NCBI GenBank assembly: GCA_001000675.1
Contig: LCHW01000004.1
Span: forward strand, 1-44,715
Length of the DNA stretch: 44,715 nucleotides
Source of the DNA: Candidatus Wolfebacteria bacterium GW2011_GWE2_44_13
GTDB lineage: Bacteria; Patescibacteria; Paceibacteria; UBA6257; UBA9933
Direction: 5' to 3'
Shown here: positions 38,015 to 44,715 of the stretch, piece after piece
How positions within the stretch are numbered: the first letter of the stretch is position 1
Layout of the letters: the number at the start of each line of letters is the position of its first letter
Program-made: the position numbers and the translations under genes
The notes under the pieces: model-generated
Databases searched by the model: none
Told to the model about the DNA's origin: nothing
Seen by the model: only the letters and a program-made list of their open reading frames with translations

Positions 38015-38787
38015 AGATTTGATACTATTGCTACTATTTTTTTAAATTCCTTTTTATCGACACTTGCTCCACCTACAAGTGCTCCGTCAATCGCTTCTTG
38101 CTCAACAAATCCAGTTATGTTCTTGCTATTTACCGACCCTCCATACAATACCCGGACGGTTGGCACAGCATAATCCGCAGCGAGAATTGATTTTATATAG
38201 GAAATTACTTCAACTGCGTCTTCTGGTGTTTCTTCATGATTTTTTTCGCCGCTCGTGCTAATTGCCCAAATCGGCTCATAGGCAATGACAATCTTTTTTG
38301 ATTGTAGTAATGGCGCTCTCATATCGCGAAACGCACCATCAAGCTGCTTGCGAATATATTGTTTTACCGCTGCTTTTCCTTTTGATCGAATTGTCATCGG
38401 TTCTCCAACACAAAGCACCCCCACAAGCCCTGCCTTTATCGCAGTTGCTAATTTCGCTCCGATCATTGCATCGGTTTCTTGCAGATACTGTCTTCGCTCA
38501 GAATGTCCTACGATGACATACGTGACGCCGAGCTTTTTAAGCATTGACGCTGAGATTTCTCCCGTATATGCTCCTCCCTTGCTCGGATCTTCCCAGTATA
38601 CATCCTGCGCGCCAATTTTAATTTCCGGAGATGTGAGGCATGCAACATGCTCAATAAATACAAACGGAGGTGCAAGTACGATATCAATATTGCTTTGAGC
38701 ATCTTCTACCACGTCAACTAATACGCCCGCTTCCCGCAGGGTTAATGGATGCATTTTCCAGTTTGCAATGATGAGTTTTTTTGCCAT
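38011..38787 (-). CDS. tpiA: Triosephosphate isomerase
   Basis: Interconverts dihydroxyacetone phosphate and glyceraldehyde 3-phosphate. 258 residues with catalytic NWKM near the start (Lys12), the His in VIVGHSERR, and Glu in AYEPIWAIS; the phosphate loop is GALVGGASV. Sandwiched in an operon after the Nudix gene (1 bp apart) and before PAP2. No SD. Confidence 0.97.
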   Translation of the reverse strand: MAKKLIIANWKMHPLTLREAGVLVDVVEDAQSNIDIVLAPPFVFIEHVACLTSPEIKIGAQDVYWEDPSKGGAYTGEISASMLKKLGVTYVIVGHSERRQYLQETDAMIGAKLATAIKAGLVGVLCVGEPMTIRSKGKAAVKQYIRKQLDGAFRDMRAPLLQSKKIVIAYEPIWAISTSGEKNHEETPEDAVEVISYIKSILAADYAVPTVRVLYGGSVNSKNITGFVEQEAIDGALVGGASVDKKEFKKIVAIVSNL

Positions 38788-38788
38788 A

Positions 38789-39220
38789 TTATTTCAATTC
38801 ATTAAAAACATCTATAATTTGCTTCGATGGGAAATACATCGGCTCTGGTAGATGGTCGAGATCGAACCACTTCCACTCCACTATCTCGTCCGGCTCTCTA
38901 ACCTCTGCCTCCCCTATAAAATCGCCACAGGTAAAGCCGAGTGTTACAAAGTGGGCTGTCTCAACAATATTATTTGTCGTACTGATGTGTTTTAGCTCTT
39001 CTTTATTAATAGTAATACCTGTTTCTTCCATGACCTCACGATACGCCCCATCTTCAAATGTTTCCTGAAAATGTAGCTTCCCGCCCGGCATTGTCCACTT
39101 TCCCGCTCCATCGAGTTCACTCTGCGCTTTCTCAGGGTCATCATGGCGCTTCCCTAATAAAATTTTATCGCCTTTCATTAGCATAATGCCAAATCCAACG
39201 CCTGGTTTTTTATTTTCCAT
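38789..39220 (-). CDS. Nudix hydrolase
   Basis: 143 residues. The Nudix box is complete: GGKLHFQETFEDGAYREVMEETGI split over residues about 47-70. The N-terminal GFGIMLMKGDKILLGKRHD and the C-terminal EPDEIVEWKWFDLDHLPEP resemble MutT/NudB-type enzymes acting on nucleoside triphosphates. First gene of the tpiA operon. No SD before ATG 39220. Confidence 0.93.
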   Translation of the reverse strand: MENKKPGVGFGIMLMKGDKILLGKRHDDPEKAQSELDGAGKWTMPGGKLHFQETFEDGAYREVMEETGITINKEELKHISTTNNIVETAHFVTLGFTCGDFIGEAEVREPDEIVEWKWFDLDHLPEPMYFPSKQIIDVFNELK

Positions 39221-39239
39221 ATGTTTATTTACATAAAGT

Positions 39240-39267
39240 TGGATTCCCGCCTCCGCGGGAATGACAA
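39240..39267. repeat. REP-like palindrome, single unit
   Basis: Loop variant CCTCCG, between valS and the Nudix gene. Confidence 0.85.
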
Positions 39268-39277
39268 CTAATAGATT

Positions 39278-41434
39278 TTACCACTCCTCTACCATCAATA
39301 TTTTACCATCATTCCCTGGGAGATTGCCATAAATCTCTTCGGTGATAAACGGCATAAGCGGATGCAACATTTTGATCGATGTTCTTAATATTTCATTCAA
39401 TACATACTGTGCTGCATATTTATCTACTTCATCTTCACCTTTCAAACGTCCCTTGTTCTCTTCAATAATTTTGTCTGCAAATGTATGCCAGAAATAATGA
39501 TACAAATTTTCTGCAGCAAGATGAATAAGAAAATTATCCAATTCCTTTGTTGTTTGTTCCTTTACGACGCGCAATTCTTCCAACACCTCTTTGTCTCTAT
39601 CTGTTAACGTAGGTGTTTTTGTAAAGTCTACGCCCTCAGAATTCATTAGTACAAACCGAGTCGCTTGCCATATTTTATTGGCAAAGTTGCGATAGCCTTT
39701 AATTTTATTTTCATCAAGCGCTGTGTCATTGCCGGGCGTATTACCGATAATCAAGCCCATGCGTAATGCATCGGTTCCGAACTTATCAATGAGGTCTATT
39801 GGGTTAATAACATTCCCTTTGCTCTTACTCATCTTCTTTCCTTTTGCGTCGTTAACCAAACCGTGCATGTACACTGTCTTAAACGGCACTTCGTTTGCAA
39901 GATACAATCCAAAAATAACCATCCGTGGGATCCATTTAAAAATAAGATCGTGCCCTGTTTCCATAACATCGGTTGGATAGTATGTTTTAAAATCCTTTCC
40001 GTCTGGAAAATCCAAGGTTAATAACGGCCACTGACCAGAGGAAAACCATGTGTCGAATGTGTCAGCATCTTTGCGGACTTCCCCACCACACTTTGGGCAT
40101 GCGCTTATCTCATCTTCTAAGTCGGGTGCCGCAAAATCACACTCATTACAAAGCTTTGCCGGAATTGGAATACCCCATACGATTTGTCGAGAAATATTCC
40201 AGTCGATTGTATTGTTCATCCAGTACAAAAATATTTTACGATAATTGTCTGGAATAAATTCTATACGTCCATCATCAACAGCCTTTGCAGCCATTTCTGC
40301 GAGTGATTGTCCGCCCGAGGCGGATCCGCCTTGGGAGGACATCTTTACAAACCACTGCGGCAATAAACGCGGTTCAATTGTCGTACTGCACTTATAACAC
40401 GTCGGTACTTGGTGCTTGTAGTCTTCGATTTTTTCAATCAACCCCATTACCTCTAAATCTGCAACGACTTTTTCGCGTGCTTCTGCAATTTTCATTCCTG
40501 CGTACTTACCCGCCTTTTCATTTAATTTACCAAATTGATCGATGGTAATGATATGCTCAAGCCCATGCTTTTGCGCAAGCGCAAAATCGTTATTATCATG
40601 CGCTGGCGTTACTTTTAATGCGCCTGTTCCGAATTCAATATCAACTGAATCATCGCCAATAACTTTTAATATCAGCTTACCATTTGGATTTTCAACCTCA
40701 ATCACGCTTCCTATATATTGCTTATATCGATCGTCGTTTGGGTTGACTGCAACTGCCACATCGCCAAAGATGGTTTCTGGGCGCACCGTAGCTACCACAA
40801 ATGGACCGTATTTTATATAATACAGCTTATCCATCTTCTCCACTGATTCTGTTTCTACATCAGAGAGCGATGTTTGATGCTTTGTACACCAGTTCACGGT
40901 TCGTAATCCGCGATATACCAAGCCGTCCTCGTACATTTTTGCAAATGTTCCCTGGACCTTCTTCATAATATCTGCGTCTAGCGTAAACCGTTCACGAGAC
41001 CAATCACATGATGCCCCCATGCGTTTTACCTCTTGCTCCATGTACTGCTTATTCTCCAGCGTAAACGCCATAATCTCATCAAAAAGCTCTTGTGGATCCA
41101 TTTTGAATCGTGATCTCCCCTCTTTCTCGAGCTTTTTCTCATATACTACCTGCGTTTCAAACCCTGCATGATCAGCGCCCGGAATCCATAACGCCTTATA
41201 CCCACGCATGCGCTTGTAGCGCGTAATAATATCCTCAAGCGTTATAAAAAGTGCATGCCCCGCATGTAAATGCCCGTTAGCATTCGGTGGTGGCATGATG
41301 ATCGTAAACGGCCCTTTATCATCTTTTCGCTCTGGCAAATTATCTGGATTAAAATAACCAGATTCTTCCCATTGTTTGTATATTGCTTCTTCGAATTCTT
41401 TTGCTTCGTATGGCTTATTAAATAGTTCGTTCAT
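39278..41434 (-). CDS. valS: Valyl-tRNA synthetase, short form
   Basis: 718 residues from MNELFNKPYEAKEFEE (ATG 41434). HIGH motif in PPPNANGHLHAGHAL, KMSKS in KKMSKSKGN, an editing domain with GTGALKVTPAHD, and a zinc knuckle CNEC...CPKC. It ends right after the anticodon-binding helices (MLHPLMPFITEEIYGNLP) and lacks the C-terminal coiled-coil arm of typical bacterial enzymes (about 880-950 residues). A 32-bp palindrome lies in frame at 40309-40340. No SD. Confidence 0.95.
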   Translation of the reverse strand: MNELFNKPYEAKEFEEAIYKQWEESGYFNPDNLPERKDDKGPFTIIMPPPNANGHLHAGHALFITLEDIITRYKRMRGYKALWIPGADHAGFETQVVYEKKLEKEGRSRFKMDPQELFDEIMAFTLENKQYMEQEVKRMGASCDWSRERFTLDADIMKKVQGTFAKMYEDGLVYRGLRTVNWCTKHQTSLSDVETESVEKMDKLYYIKYGPFVVATVRPETIFGDVAVAVNPNDDRYKQYIGSVIEVENPNGKLILKVIGDDSVDIEFGTGALKVTPAHDNNDFALAQKHGLEHIITIDQFGKLNEKAGKYAGMKIAEAREKVVADLEVMGLIEKIEDYKHQVPTCYKCSTTIEPRLLPQWFVKMSSQGGSASGGQSLAEMAAKAVDDGRIEFIPDNYRKIFLYWMNNTIDWNISRQIVWGIPIPAKLCNECDFAAPDLEDEISACPKCGGEVRKDADTFDTWFSSGQWPLLTLDFPDGKDFKTYYPTDVMETGHDLIFKWIPRMVIFGLYLANEVPFKTVYMHGLVNDAKGKKMSKSKGNVINPIDLIDKFGTDALRMGLIIGNTPGNDTALDENKIKGYRNFANKIWQATRFVLMNSEGVDFTKTPTLTDRDKEVLEELRVVKEQTTKELDNFLIHLAAENLYHYFWHTFADKIIEENKGRLKGEDEVDKYAAQYVLNEILRTSIKMLHPLMPFITEEIYGNLPGNDGKILMVEEW
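40309..40340. repeat. Palindromic element inside valS
   Basis: GTCCGCCCGAGGCGGA followed by TCCGCCTTGGGAGGAC; 14 of 16 positions pair across the centre GGATCC. On the coding strand it encodes SSQGGSASGG, an insertion between QWFVKM and the SLAEMAAKAV helix that ordinary ValRS do not have. Confidence 0.75.
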
Positions 41435-41480
41435 AAATCTGGTTACTGTTAACTGCAACGTGCCCGGAAGAACAATGGGT

Positions 41481-42518
41481 TTACTTAATTGAATCTATGA
41501 ACACCCTTGTCTTTGTGCCGTCTACCTTATCAAGAGGAATATCTTTTGCAAACACAATCTTAAAATCTTCCTCAGCCGCGGCTTCAAGATTATTTATTTC
41601 TGTTTTTGAACCTCCTAATTGAATACCAAGGGCATCGTAGAGAAATCCCGTGATTATTATTTTTGATGCCGGAAGTAAGTCGTCGTTTTTAACATTGCCG
41701 CTAATTGAAACCGATGCATTCGGGTCGATGACAATTTTTGCAACTCGATCCGCTTCTGCATTTATACTCGTACGCGTTCGTGTGTCCAATACTCCACTTG
41801 TCGGCAGCTTTTTGCTTTTTTGATATGCTTTCAAGGCTATTACTGCGTCGGCATCGAACGTACCATCGGGAAATTTCTTAAGTAATTGCTTCTTATATAA
41901 GAAATCTTCAAGGTTCTTGACGTCATCCCCCGTCATCCCAACTTTGATCTCTCGCGAAAATACGTATGCTGGCTCTATCACCTTTCTCAAGCCAACAACA
42001 TCGGTAGAAGAGCGCTTTATACTAACGAAGGGCTCGGTAAACTCCTTACTGGAGACAATTTCTGGTGCGGAAAATTCTACCTTCAGCGCAAATATGTCTT
42101 TTGCAGGCACATCAAGAAGATCGACAATATATCGACTTCCTTTTGTTTTCCCATCATATATAAAAGTGTGGTTACTCGTCGAACCCAGCACACTGCCAGT
42201 TTCATCTTCTGCAATCATTGTATATACAACATCGCGAAACCCGTAATCTTCATTATCGTTTCGTAGGTCGGCAATAACAACAACCCGTCCATTTGCTGGA
42301 AATTTTATAATACTTTCAACGGTAATATCTTGCGCATATCGCTGAGCGCATGGTGCACAGACTCCACCACAGTCAACCCCCGTCTCCTGCGCATTTTGCT
42401 TATTATCAAAACACGTTGGCTTTGCCTTGAATACAACTGTATATATACCAAAAATAACTCCCGCAAAAAATAGCAGAAATCCAATTCCGTATACAAACTT
42501 TTTTATTCCTCTACTCAT
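41481..42518 (-). CDS. Membrane-anchored protein with peptidoglycan-binding domain
   Basis: 345 residues from MSRGIKKFVYG (ATG 42518). One N-terminal membrane helix (GIGFLLFFAGVIFGIYTVVF) is followed by a four-Cys motif with CFDN...GVDCGGVCAPC. A long beta-rich extracellular region follows, then a PG_binding_1 domain (about 205-265, KVGMTGDDVKNLEDFLYKKQ ... TSGVLDTRTRTSIN), and a final beta domain. Presumed cell-wall-attached. TATACT lies eight bases before the ATG, no SD. The longer frame to 42713 runs through the neighbour's terminator. Confidence 0.8.
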   Translation of the reverse strand: MSRGIKKFVYGIGFLLFFAGVIFGIYTVVFKAKPTCFDNKQNAQETGVDCGGVCAPCAQRYAQDITVESIIKFPANGRVVVIADLRNDNEDYGFRDVVYTMIAEDETGSVLGSTSNHTFIYDGKTKGSRYIVDLLDVPAKDIFALKVEFSAPEIVSSKEFTEPFVSIKRSSTDVVGLRKVIEPAYVFSREIKVGMTGDDVKNLEDFLYKKQLLKKFPDGTFDADAVIALKAYQKSKKLPTSGVLDTRTRTSINAEADRVAKIVIDPNASVSISGNVKNDDLLPASKIIITGFLYDALGIQLGGSKTEINNLEAAAEEDFKIVFAKDIPLDKVDGTKTRVFIDSIK

Positions 42519-42548
42519 TACCGTATAGTATACCCTTAATTCCGCCAA

Positions 42549-42578
42549 CAAAAAAGGGCCGCTACTATGCGGCCCACT
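42549..42578. terminator. Intrinsic terminator of the 160-aa gene
   Basis: GGGCCGC-ATAGTA-GCGGCCC followed by TTTTTTG on the minus strand. Confidence 0.92.
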
Positions 42579-42582
42579 CTCT

Positions 42583-43065
42583 TTACTTATCGCACTTTTC
42601 CATTCGTTGTACCCATTTGCACCGATAGACCTGCGCCCAAACCCCTTTTCGCCGTTCCATACTAAAGCATCCGCCGTTCTGCCCGTCTCCCGCAAGACGA
42701 ATTGCCTCATCAAGGCCTCTGCGCATCTGCCTTTGTGCCTCGGCGATATCAGCCTTTGGGTCTAACACCATTCGCATGATCGACCCTTCGAGAAACTGGC
42801 TGTATTCGGGGATGCCAAAACATAAATATCTGCCATGCGCATGCACCGGCAGAAAATGTTGCGCAAACCCTTCCTGGTATTGCGTCCCACCTTCAATAAT
42901 ATCGGTAATTAGATACGCGTTGTTTGCCGGATGCACCAGAAGTCCACACGTTTCGCAAAAATTATACATCATCGGAATCTTTGGCCCAGGGACACCTTGC
43001 ATGTCCCAAGCGATATCCTGCGGATCTCCTGGCAACAGCCATCCAAAATATTCTGTTACACTCAT
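42583..43065 (-). CDS. Hypothetical protein, 160 aa
   Basis: Not recognised. Has a CETC pair (NFCETCGLLVHP) and later Cys residues (GRYLCFGI, GGCFSM, YRCKW), suggesting metal binding. His-rich HFLPVHAHG lies in the middle. GAGGAGG lies five bases before ATG 43065. Shares an almost identical promoter with the upstream DUF218 gene, so the two are likely co-regulated. Confidence 0.7.
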   Translation of the reverse strand: MSVTEYFGWLLPGDPQDIAWDMQGVPGPKIPMMYNFCETCGLLVHPANNAYLITDIIEGGTQYQEGFAQHFLPVHAHGRYLCFGIPEYSQFLEGSIMRMVLDPKADIAEAQRQMRRGLDEAIRLAGDGQNGGCFSMERRKGVWAQVYRCKWVQRMEKCDK

Positions 43066-43112
43066 ACGCGCCTCCTCGACAACAGCGTTGCCTGCGATTG
43101 ATTTATTAATAA

Positions 43113-43149
43113 CTACTTCACTTGTATATCAAAAGTTGATTGTTTGCAA
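43113..43149 (-). promoter_or_regulatory. Promoter copy 1 (160-aa gene)
   Basis: TTGCAA (43144-43149), 15 nt, then the 16-mer TATACAAGTGAAGTAG (43113-43128). Same arrangement as copy 2 at 43840-43876. Confidence 0.65.
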
Positions 43150-43152
43150 GCT

Positions 43153-43181
43153 CAAAAAAAGGCCGCTGTTACGCGGCCCTC
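43153..43181 (-). terminator. Intrinsic terminator of the DUF218 gene
   Basis: GGGCCGCG-TAACA-GCGGCC followed by TTTTTTTG on the minus strand. Confidence 0.9.
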
Positions 43182-43184
43182 GAA

Positions 43185-43802
43185 TTATACAGTGCAATAC
43201 TGCCTCACTATCTGCGTTGCGTGAAGCACTTGGTCTGGGATATCAACTACTTCAATATCCCCCTTTCCCGCATACTCCTTAAGTCGGTCGATCTCACCCA
43301 CAAGCCTCCTTAGGCGAGCCCAGGAATCCCACTCATCGGGAGACATCTTAAATGCACTTCCGTGCACGGTAACCCCCGGACATTGTTTGCGCAATGTCGC
43401 ACATGATCGACGCAATAGCGGCGGAATCGCGCATGCAATTATAATTCTTGGCTCAAGCCCCGCCTTTTTCCACACCCCTCTTCCTTGTTGGACATTCTCA
43501 AGCGAATTCATCGATTCCTTCTCGAGTAGAATCGCTTCTGCAGGTATGCCACGCTGGATAATTAATGAAACGTAATGATCCGCCTCCGTCTCGTATCCAG
43601 TGGGGAGTCCTTTTCCTCCTTTGCCTGCTATAACAATGCGAGGCGCCTTGCCCATATGCCACAGCCATGCAGCCTGTTGTGCGACACATTCGTCGCAATG
43701 CCCAAACACGAAAATAATATCTGCGTCAGGTAATTGTTCGAACGATGTATGCTCCGACAAAAAGGCGAAGAGTATTTCCACGGCATGTTCAATACGGTCC
43801 AT
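43185..43802 (-). CDS. DUF218 (YdcF/ElyC-like) protein
   Basis: 205 residues. IIFVFGH near residue 29, VIAGKGGKGLPTGYETEADHY, IPAEAILLEKESMNSLENVQ are the DUF218 core motifs (Gly-rich loop, acidic EAD, conserved Asn). E. coli relatives act in envelope carrier-lipid processes, but there is no membrane anchor here. Two Cys close together (HCDEC) are unusual. AAGGGG lies seven bases before ATG 43802. Confidence 0.82.
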   Translation of the reverse strand: MDRIEHAVEILFAFLSEHTSFEQLPDADIIFVFGHCDECVAQQAAWLWHMGKAPRIVIAGKGGKGLPTGYETEADHYVSLIIQRGIPAEAILLEKESMNSLENVQQGRGVWKKAGLEPRIIIACAIPPLLRRSCATLRKQCPGVTVHGSAFKMSPDEWDSWARLRRLVGEIDRLKEYAGKGDIEVVDIPDQVLHATQIVRQYCTV

Positions 43803-43839
43803 TCTTAAACCCCTTTTTTTATTTATTTTTTACAAATTC

Positions 43840-43876
43840 CTACTTCACTTGTATACCAAAAAGGCCGCTTTTGCAA
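43840..43876 (-). promoter_or_regulatory. Promoter copy 2 (DUF218 gene)
   Basis: TTGCAA (43871-43876), 15 nt, then TATACAAGTGAAGTAG (43840-43855), identical to copy 1 in both blocks and spacing. Confidence 0.65.
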
Positions 43877-43896
43877 TACATATTACTTGTATTTAT

Positions 43897-43936
43897 AAAA
43901 ACAGAGCACCTCGCTTACAGAGTGCCCTGTTTTTAT
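43897..43936. terminator. Intrinsic terminator after the 71-aa gene
   Basis: AAAAACAGGGCAC / GTGCTCTGTTTTT with one mismatch; T-runs on both strands. Confidence 0.8.
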
Positions 43937-43955
43937 ACCTATTACTTAATCATTA

Positions 43956-44171
43956 TTATAAATATTTTTTACCAAGTATCTTCCCAATGTTTTCTAATTC
44001 ATCCTCAGATAATTCAGTTTCCACAGCCCCTCCCTGTTCATTGACAATAAACTTTTTTGGAGCTTCTGATTTTGGAGTTAATATACGCCTTGTCTTAGCT
44101 TGCTCCAGACTAACCCCCTCATGCTGCTCCGAAAATCCAACATCACGATGACTTCTTTCAAAATTTTGCAT
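43956..44171 (-). CDS. Hypothetical protein, 71 aa
   Basis: Not recognised. Hydrophilic; N-terminal half SHRDVGFSEQHEGVSLEQAKTRR, C-terminal half acidic with VETELSEDELENIGKILGKKYL, a likely helix. No SD before ATG 44171; ATGACA-17-TAAATA about 35 bp upstream may be its promoter. It lies between the rRNA terminator and the DUF218 gene. Confidence 0.6.
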   Translation of the reverse strand: MQNFERSHRDVGFSEQHEGVSLEQAKTRRILTPKSEAPKKFIVNEQGGAVETELSEDELENIGKILGKKYL

Positions 44172-44256
44172 AGCGAAGTTATATATTTACTATTAATTTT
44201 CTTTACTGTCATTCTAACATGCGGTATATTATTTGTCGAAATGAAATATTAGAAAA

Positions 44257-44285
44257 TCAAAAACCGCCCGAAGGCGGTTTTTGAG
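44257..44285. terminator. Intrinsic terminator of the rRNA operon
   Basis: AAAAACCGCC-TTCG-GGCGGTTTTTGATTTT on the minus strand, about 38 bp after the 5S gene. Confidence 0.93.
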
Positions 44286-44322
44286 TATTGCTGATAGTCG
44301 CGAACGATTATTGGCAATGAAT

Positions 44323-44439
44323 TCCAGGCGAAACCTACTTTCCCCACCGGCGAACCAGTTAGTATCATCGGCACTTATCGCTTTTACATCCGAGTTCGGA
44401 ATGGGATCGAGTAGATCACGATAAGCTAAATCACCAGGA
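44323..44439 (-). rRNA. rrf: 5S ribosomal RNA
   Basis: About 117 nt. The conserved loop region GATCCCATTCCGAACTCGG is followed by the GTGCCGATGATACTAA segment and GGTGGGGAAAGTAGG. The two ends pair (TCCTGGUG with CGCCTGGA, one U-U mismatch). Downstream of 23S, in standard order; a 68-nt spacer separates them. Ends are estimated to a few bases. Confidence 0.95.
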
Positions 44440-44507
44440 AATCATTGACAACAATCGAAACGCATAAACTATCACCAACCATTTTATTTTTTGGGTTACT
44501 TTGCCCA

Positions 44508-44715
44508 ATAGACGAACAAATCGACATATTAGTACTTCTCAGCTAAACCATCAAACGCTTGTGTCAAAGTTCCAAACTTGTGACCGAAGTCACTCATTCT
44601 TCACTTATCAACTCACATTCAACAGTAAACACATGTTACCATGCTTACACTTGAAGCCTATCAACCTGGTAGTCTTCCAGGAGTCTCAAACGATGTCTAA
44701 TCTTAGGAGAGGCTT
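44508..44715 (-). rRNA. rrl: 23S ribosomal RNA, 3' end (partial)
   Basis: The minus strand runs GGTTGATAGGCTTCAAGTGTAAG ... TAGCTGAGAAGTACTAAT ... matching the last bases of bacterial 23S (E. coli GTTGATAGGC ... GAGCTAACCGGTACTAAT). The gene continues past the window edge. The 3' end near 44508 is placed by counting from GTACTAAT. About 100 extra nucleotides replace a short helix (44546-44643). Confidence 0.93.
44546..44643 (-). other. Expansion segment in 23S near the 3' end
   Basis: Between GTGTAAG and TAGCTGAG, E. coli has about 15 nt (a short hairpin CGCAGCGATGCG); here there are about 98 nt. It contains perfect hairpins GTGAC-TTCG-GTCAC (44580-44593) and CATG-GTAA-CATG (44632-44643), both with stable tetraloops, so it folds as rRNA structure. 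Confidence 0.75.

Noticed and set aside
313..39267. CRISPR array
   Set aside because: The repeats are dispersed singly or in facing pairs, not in regular tandem with spacers; no cas genes.
1..44715. tRNA genes or transposase genes
   Set aside because: No cloverleaf-like sequence with a GTTCGA-type arm and CCA end, and no transposase or integrase motifs, were seen in the spacers.

Overview
The window is a slice of a small, gene-dense bacterial chromosome, most likely a Candidate Phyla Radiation (Patescibacteria) organism of Parcubacteria type; this is inference. Support: the S10/spc ribosomal cluster has no rpmD (L30), a loss known across CPR; most housekeeping genes lack a Shine-Dalgarno (SD) sequence; several genes look leaderless; palindromic repeats are scattered throughout; and the 23S rRNA carries an extra segment near its 3' end. 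TGA ends several genes, so the UGA-glycine code of some CPR lineages is not used. Almost everything is on the minus strand, so read right to left for transcription.

Layout. Right edge (44323-44715): 3' end of 23S and all of 5S rRNA. 41481-44171: a 71-aa unknown, a DUF218 protein, a 160-aa unknown and a membrane-anchored peptidoglycan-binding protein. 36113-41434: valS, Nudix hydrolase, tpiA, PAP2 phosphatase, orphan GAF histidine kinase. 32809-36038: DUF5654 and DUF167 genes, a plus-strand metal ABC transporter (ATPase and permease), rmuC. 26314-32712: two related small proteins, groES-groEL, a 100-aa unknown, then dCTP deaminase, a UPF0200-type P-loop kinase and dUTPase (dCTP to dUTP to dUMP), a zinc-ribbon protein and a 43-aa protein. 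16742-25995: the ribosomal operon rplC-rplD-rplW-rplB-rpsS-rplV-rpsC-rplP-rpmC-rpsQ-rplN-rplX-rplE-rpsZ-rpsH-rplF-rplR-rpsE-rplO. It is preceded by a structured leader with a terminator, a competing antiterminator and a 19-codon upstream ORF. 10819-14672: secY, adk and map continue the classical order, but plus-strand unknown genes sit at rplO/secY (two tandem paralogs) and at secY/adk. 1-10720: two operons of very small membrane proteins, a 245-aa unknown, a CDF transporter, a peptidoglycan-binding secreted protein, a glycosyltransferase, greA, lysS (fused to a DUF2000-like domain), a methyltransferase, dnaG and a Lys/Ala-rich mini-protein.

The strongest pattern is that two kinds of gene are interleaved. 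Conserved housekeeping genes have no SD and often no leader. Poorly conserved or auxiliary genes mostly come as self-contained cassettes: a TTGACA-type promoter, a leader, a strong AAGGAGG-like SD, one or two genes, and a perfect GC-rich terminator. These cassettes have been placed between housekeeping genes, even inside the spc cluster. Other items to examine are the rplC leader, an in-frame palindrome inside valS, long hairpins in ribosomal-operon spacers, the 23S expansion, and a duplicated promoter upstream of two adjacent unknown genes.
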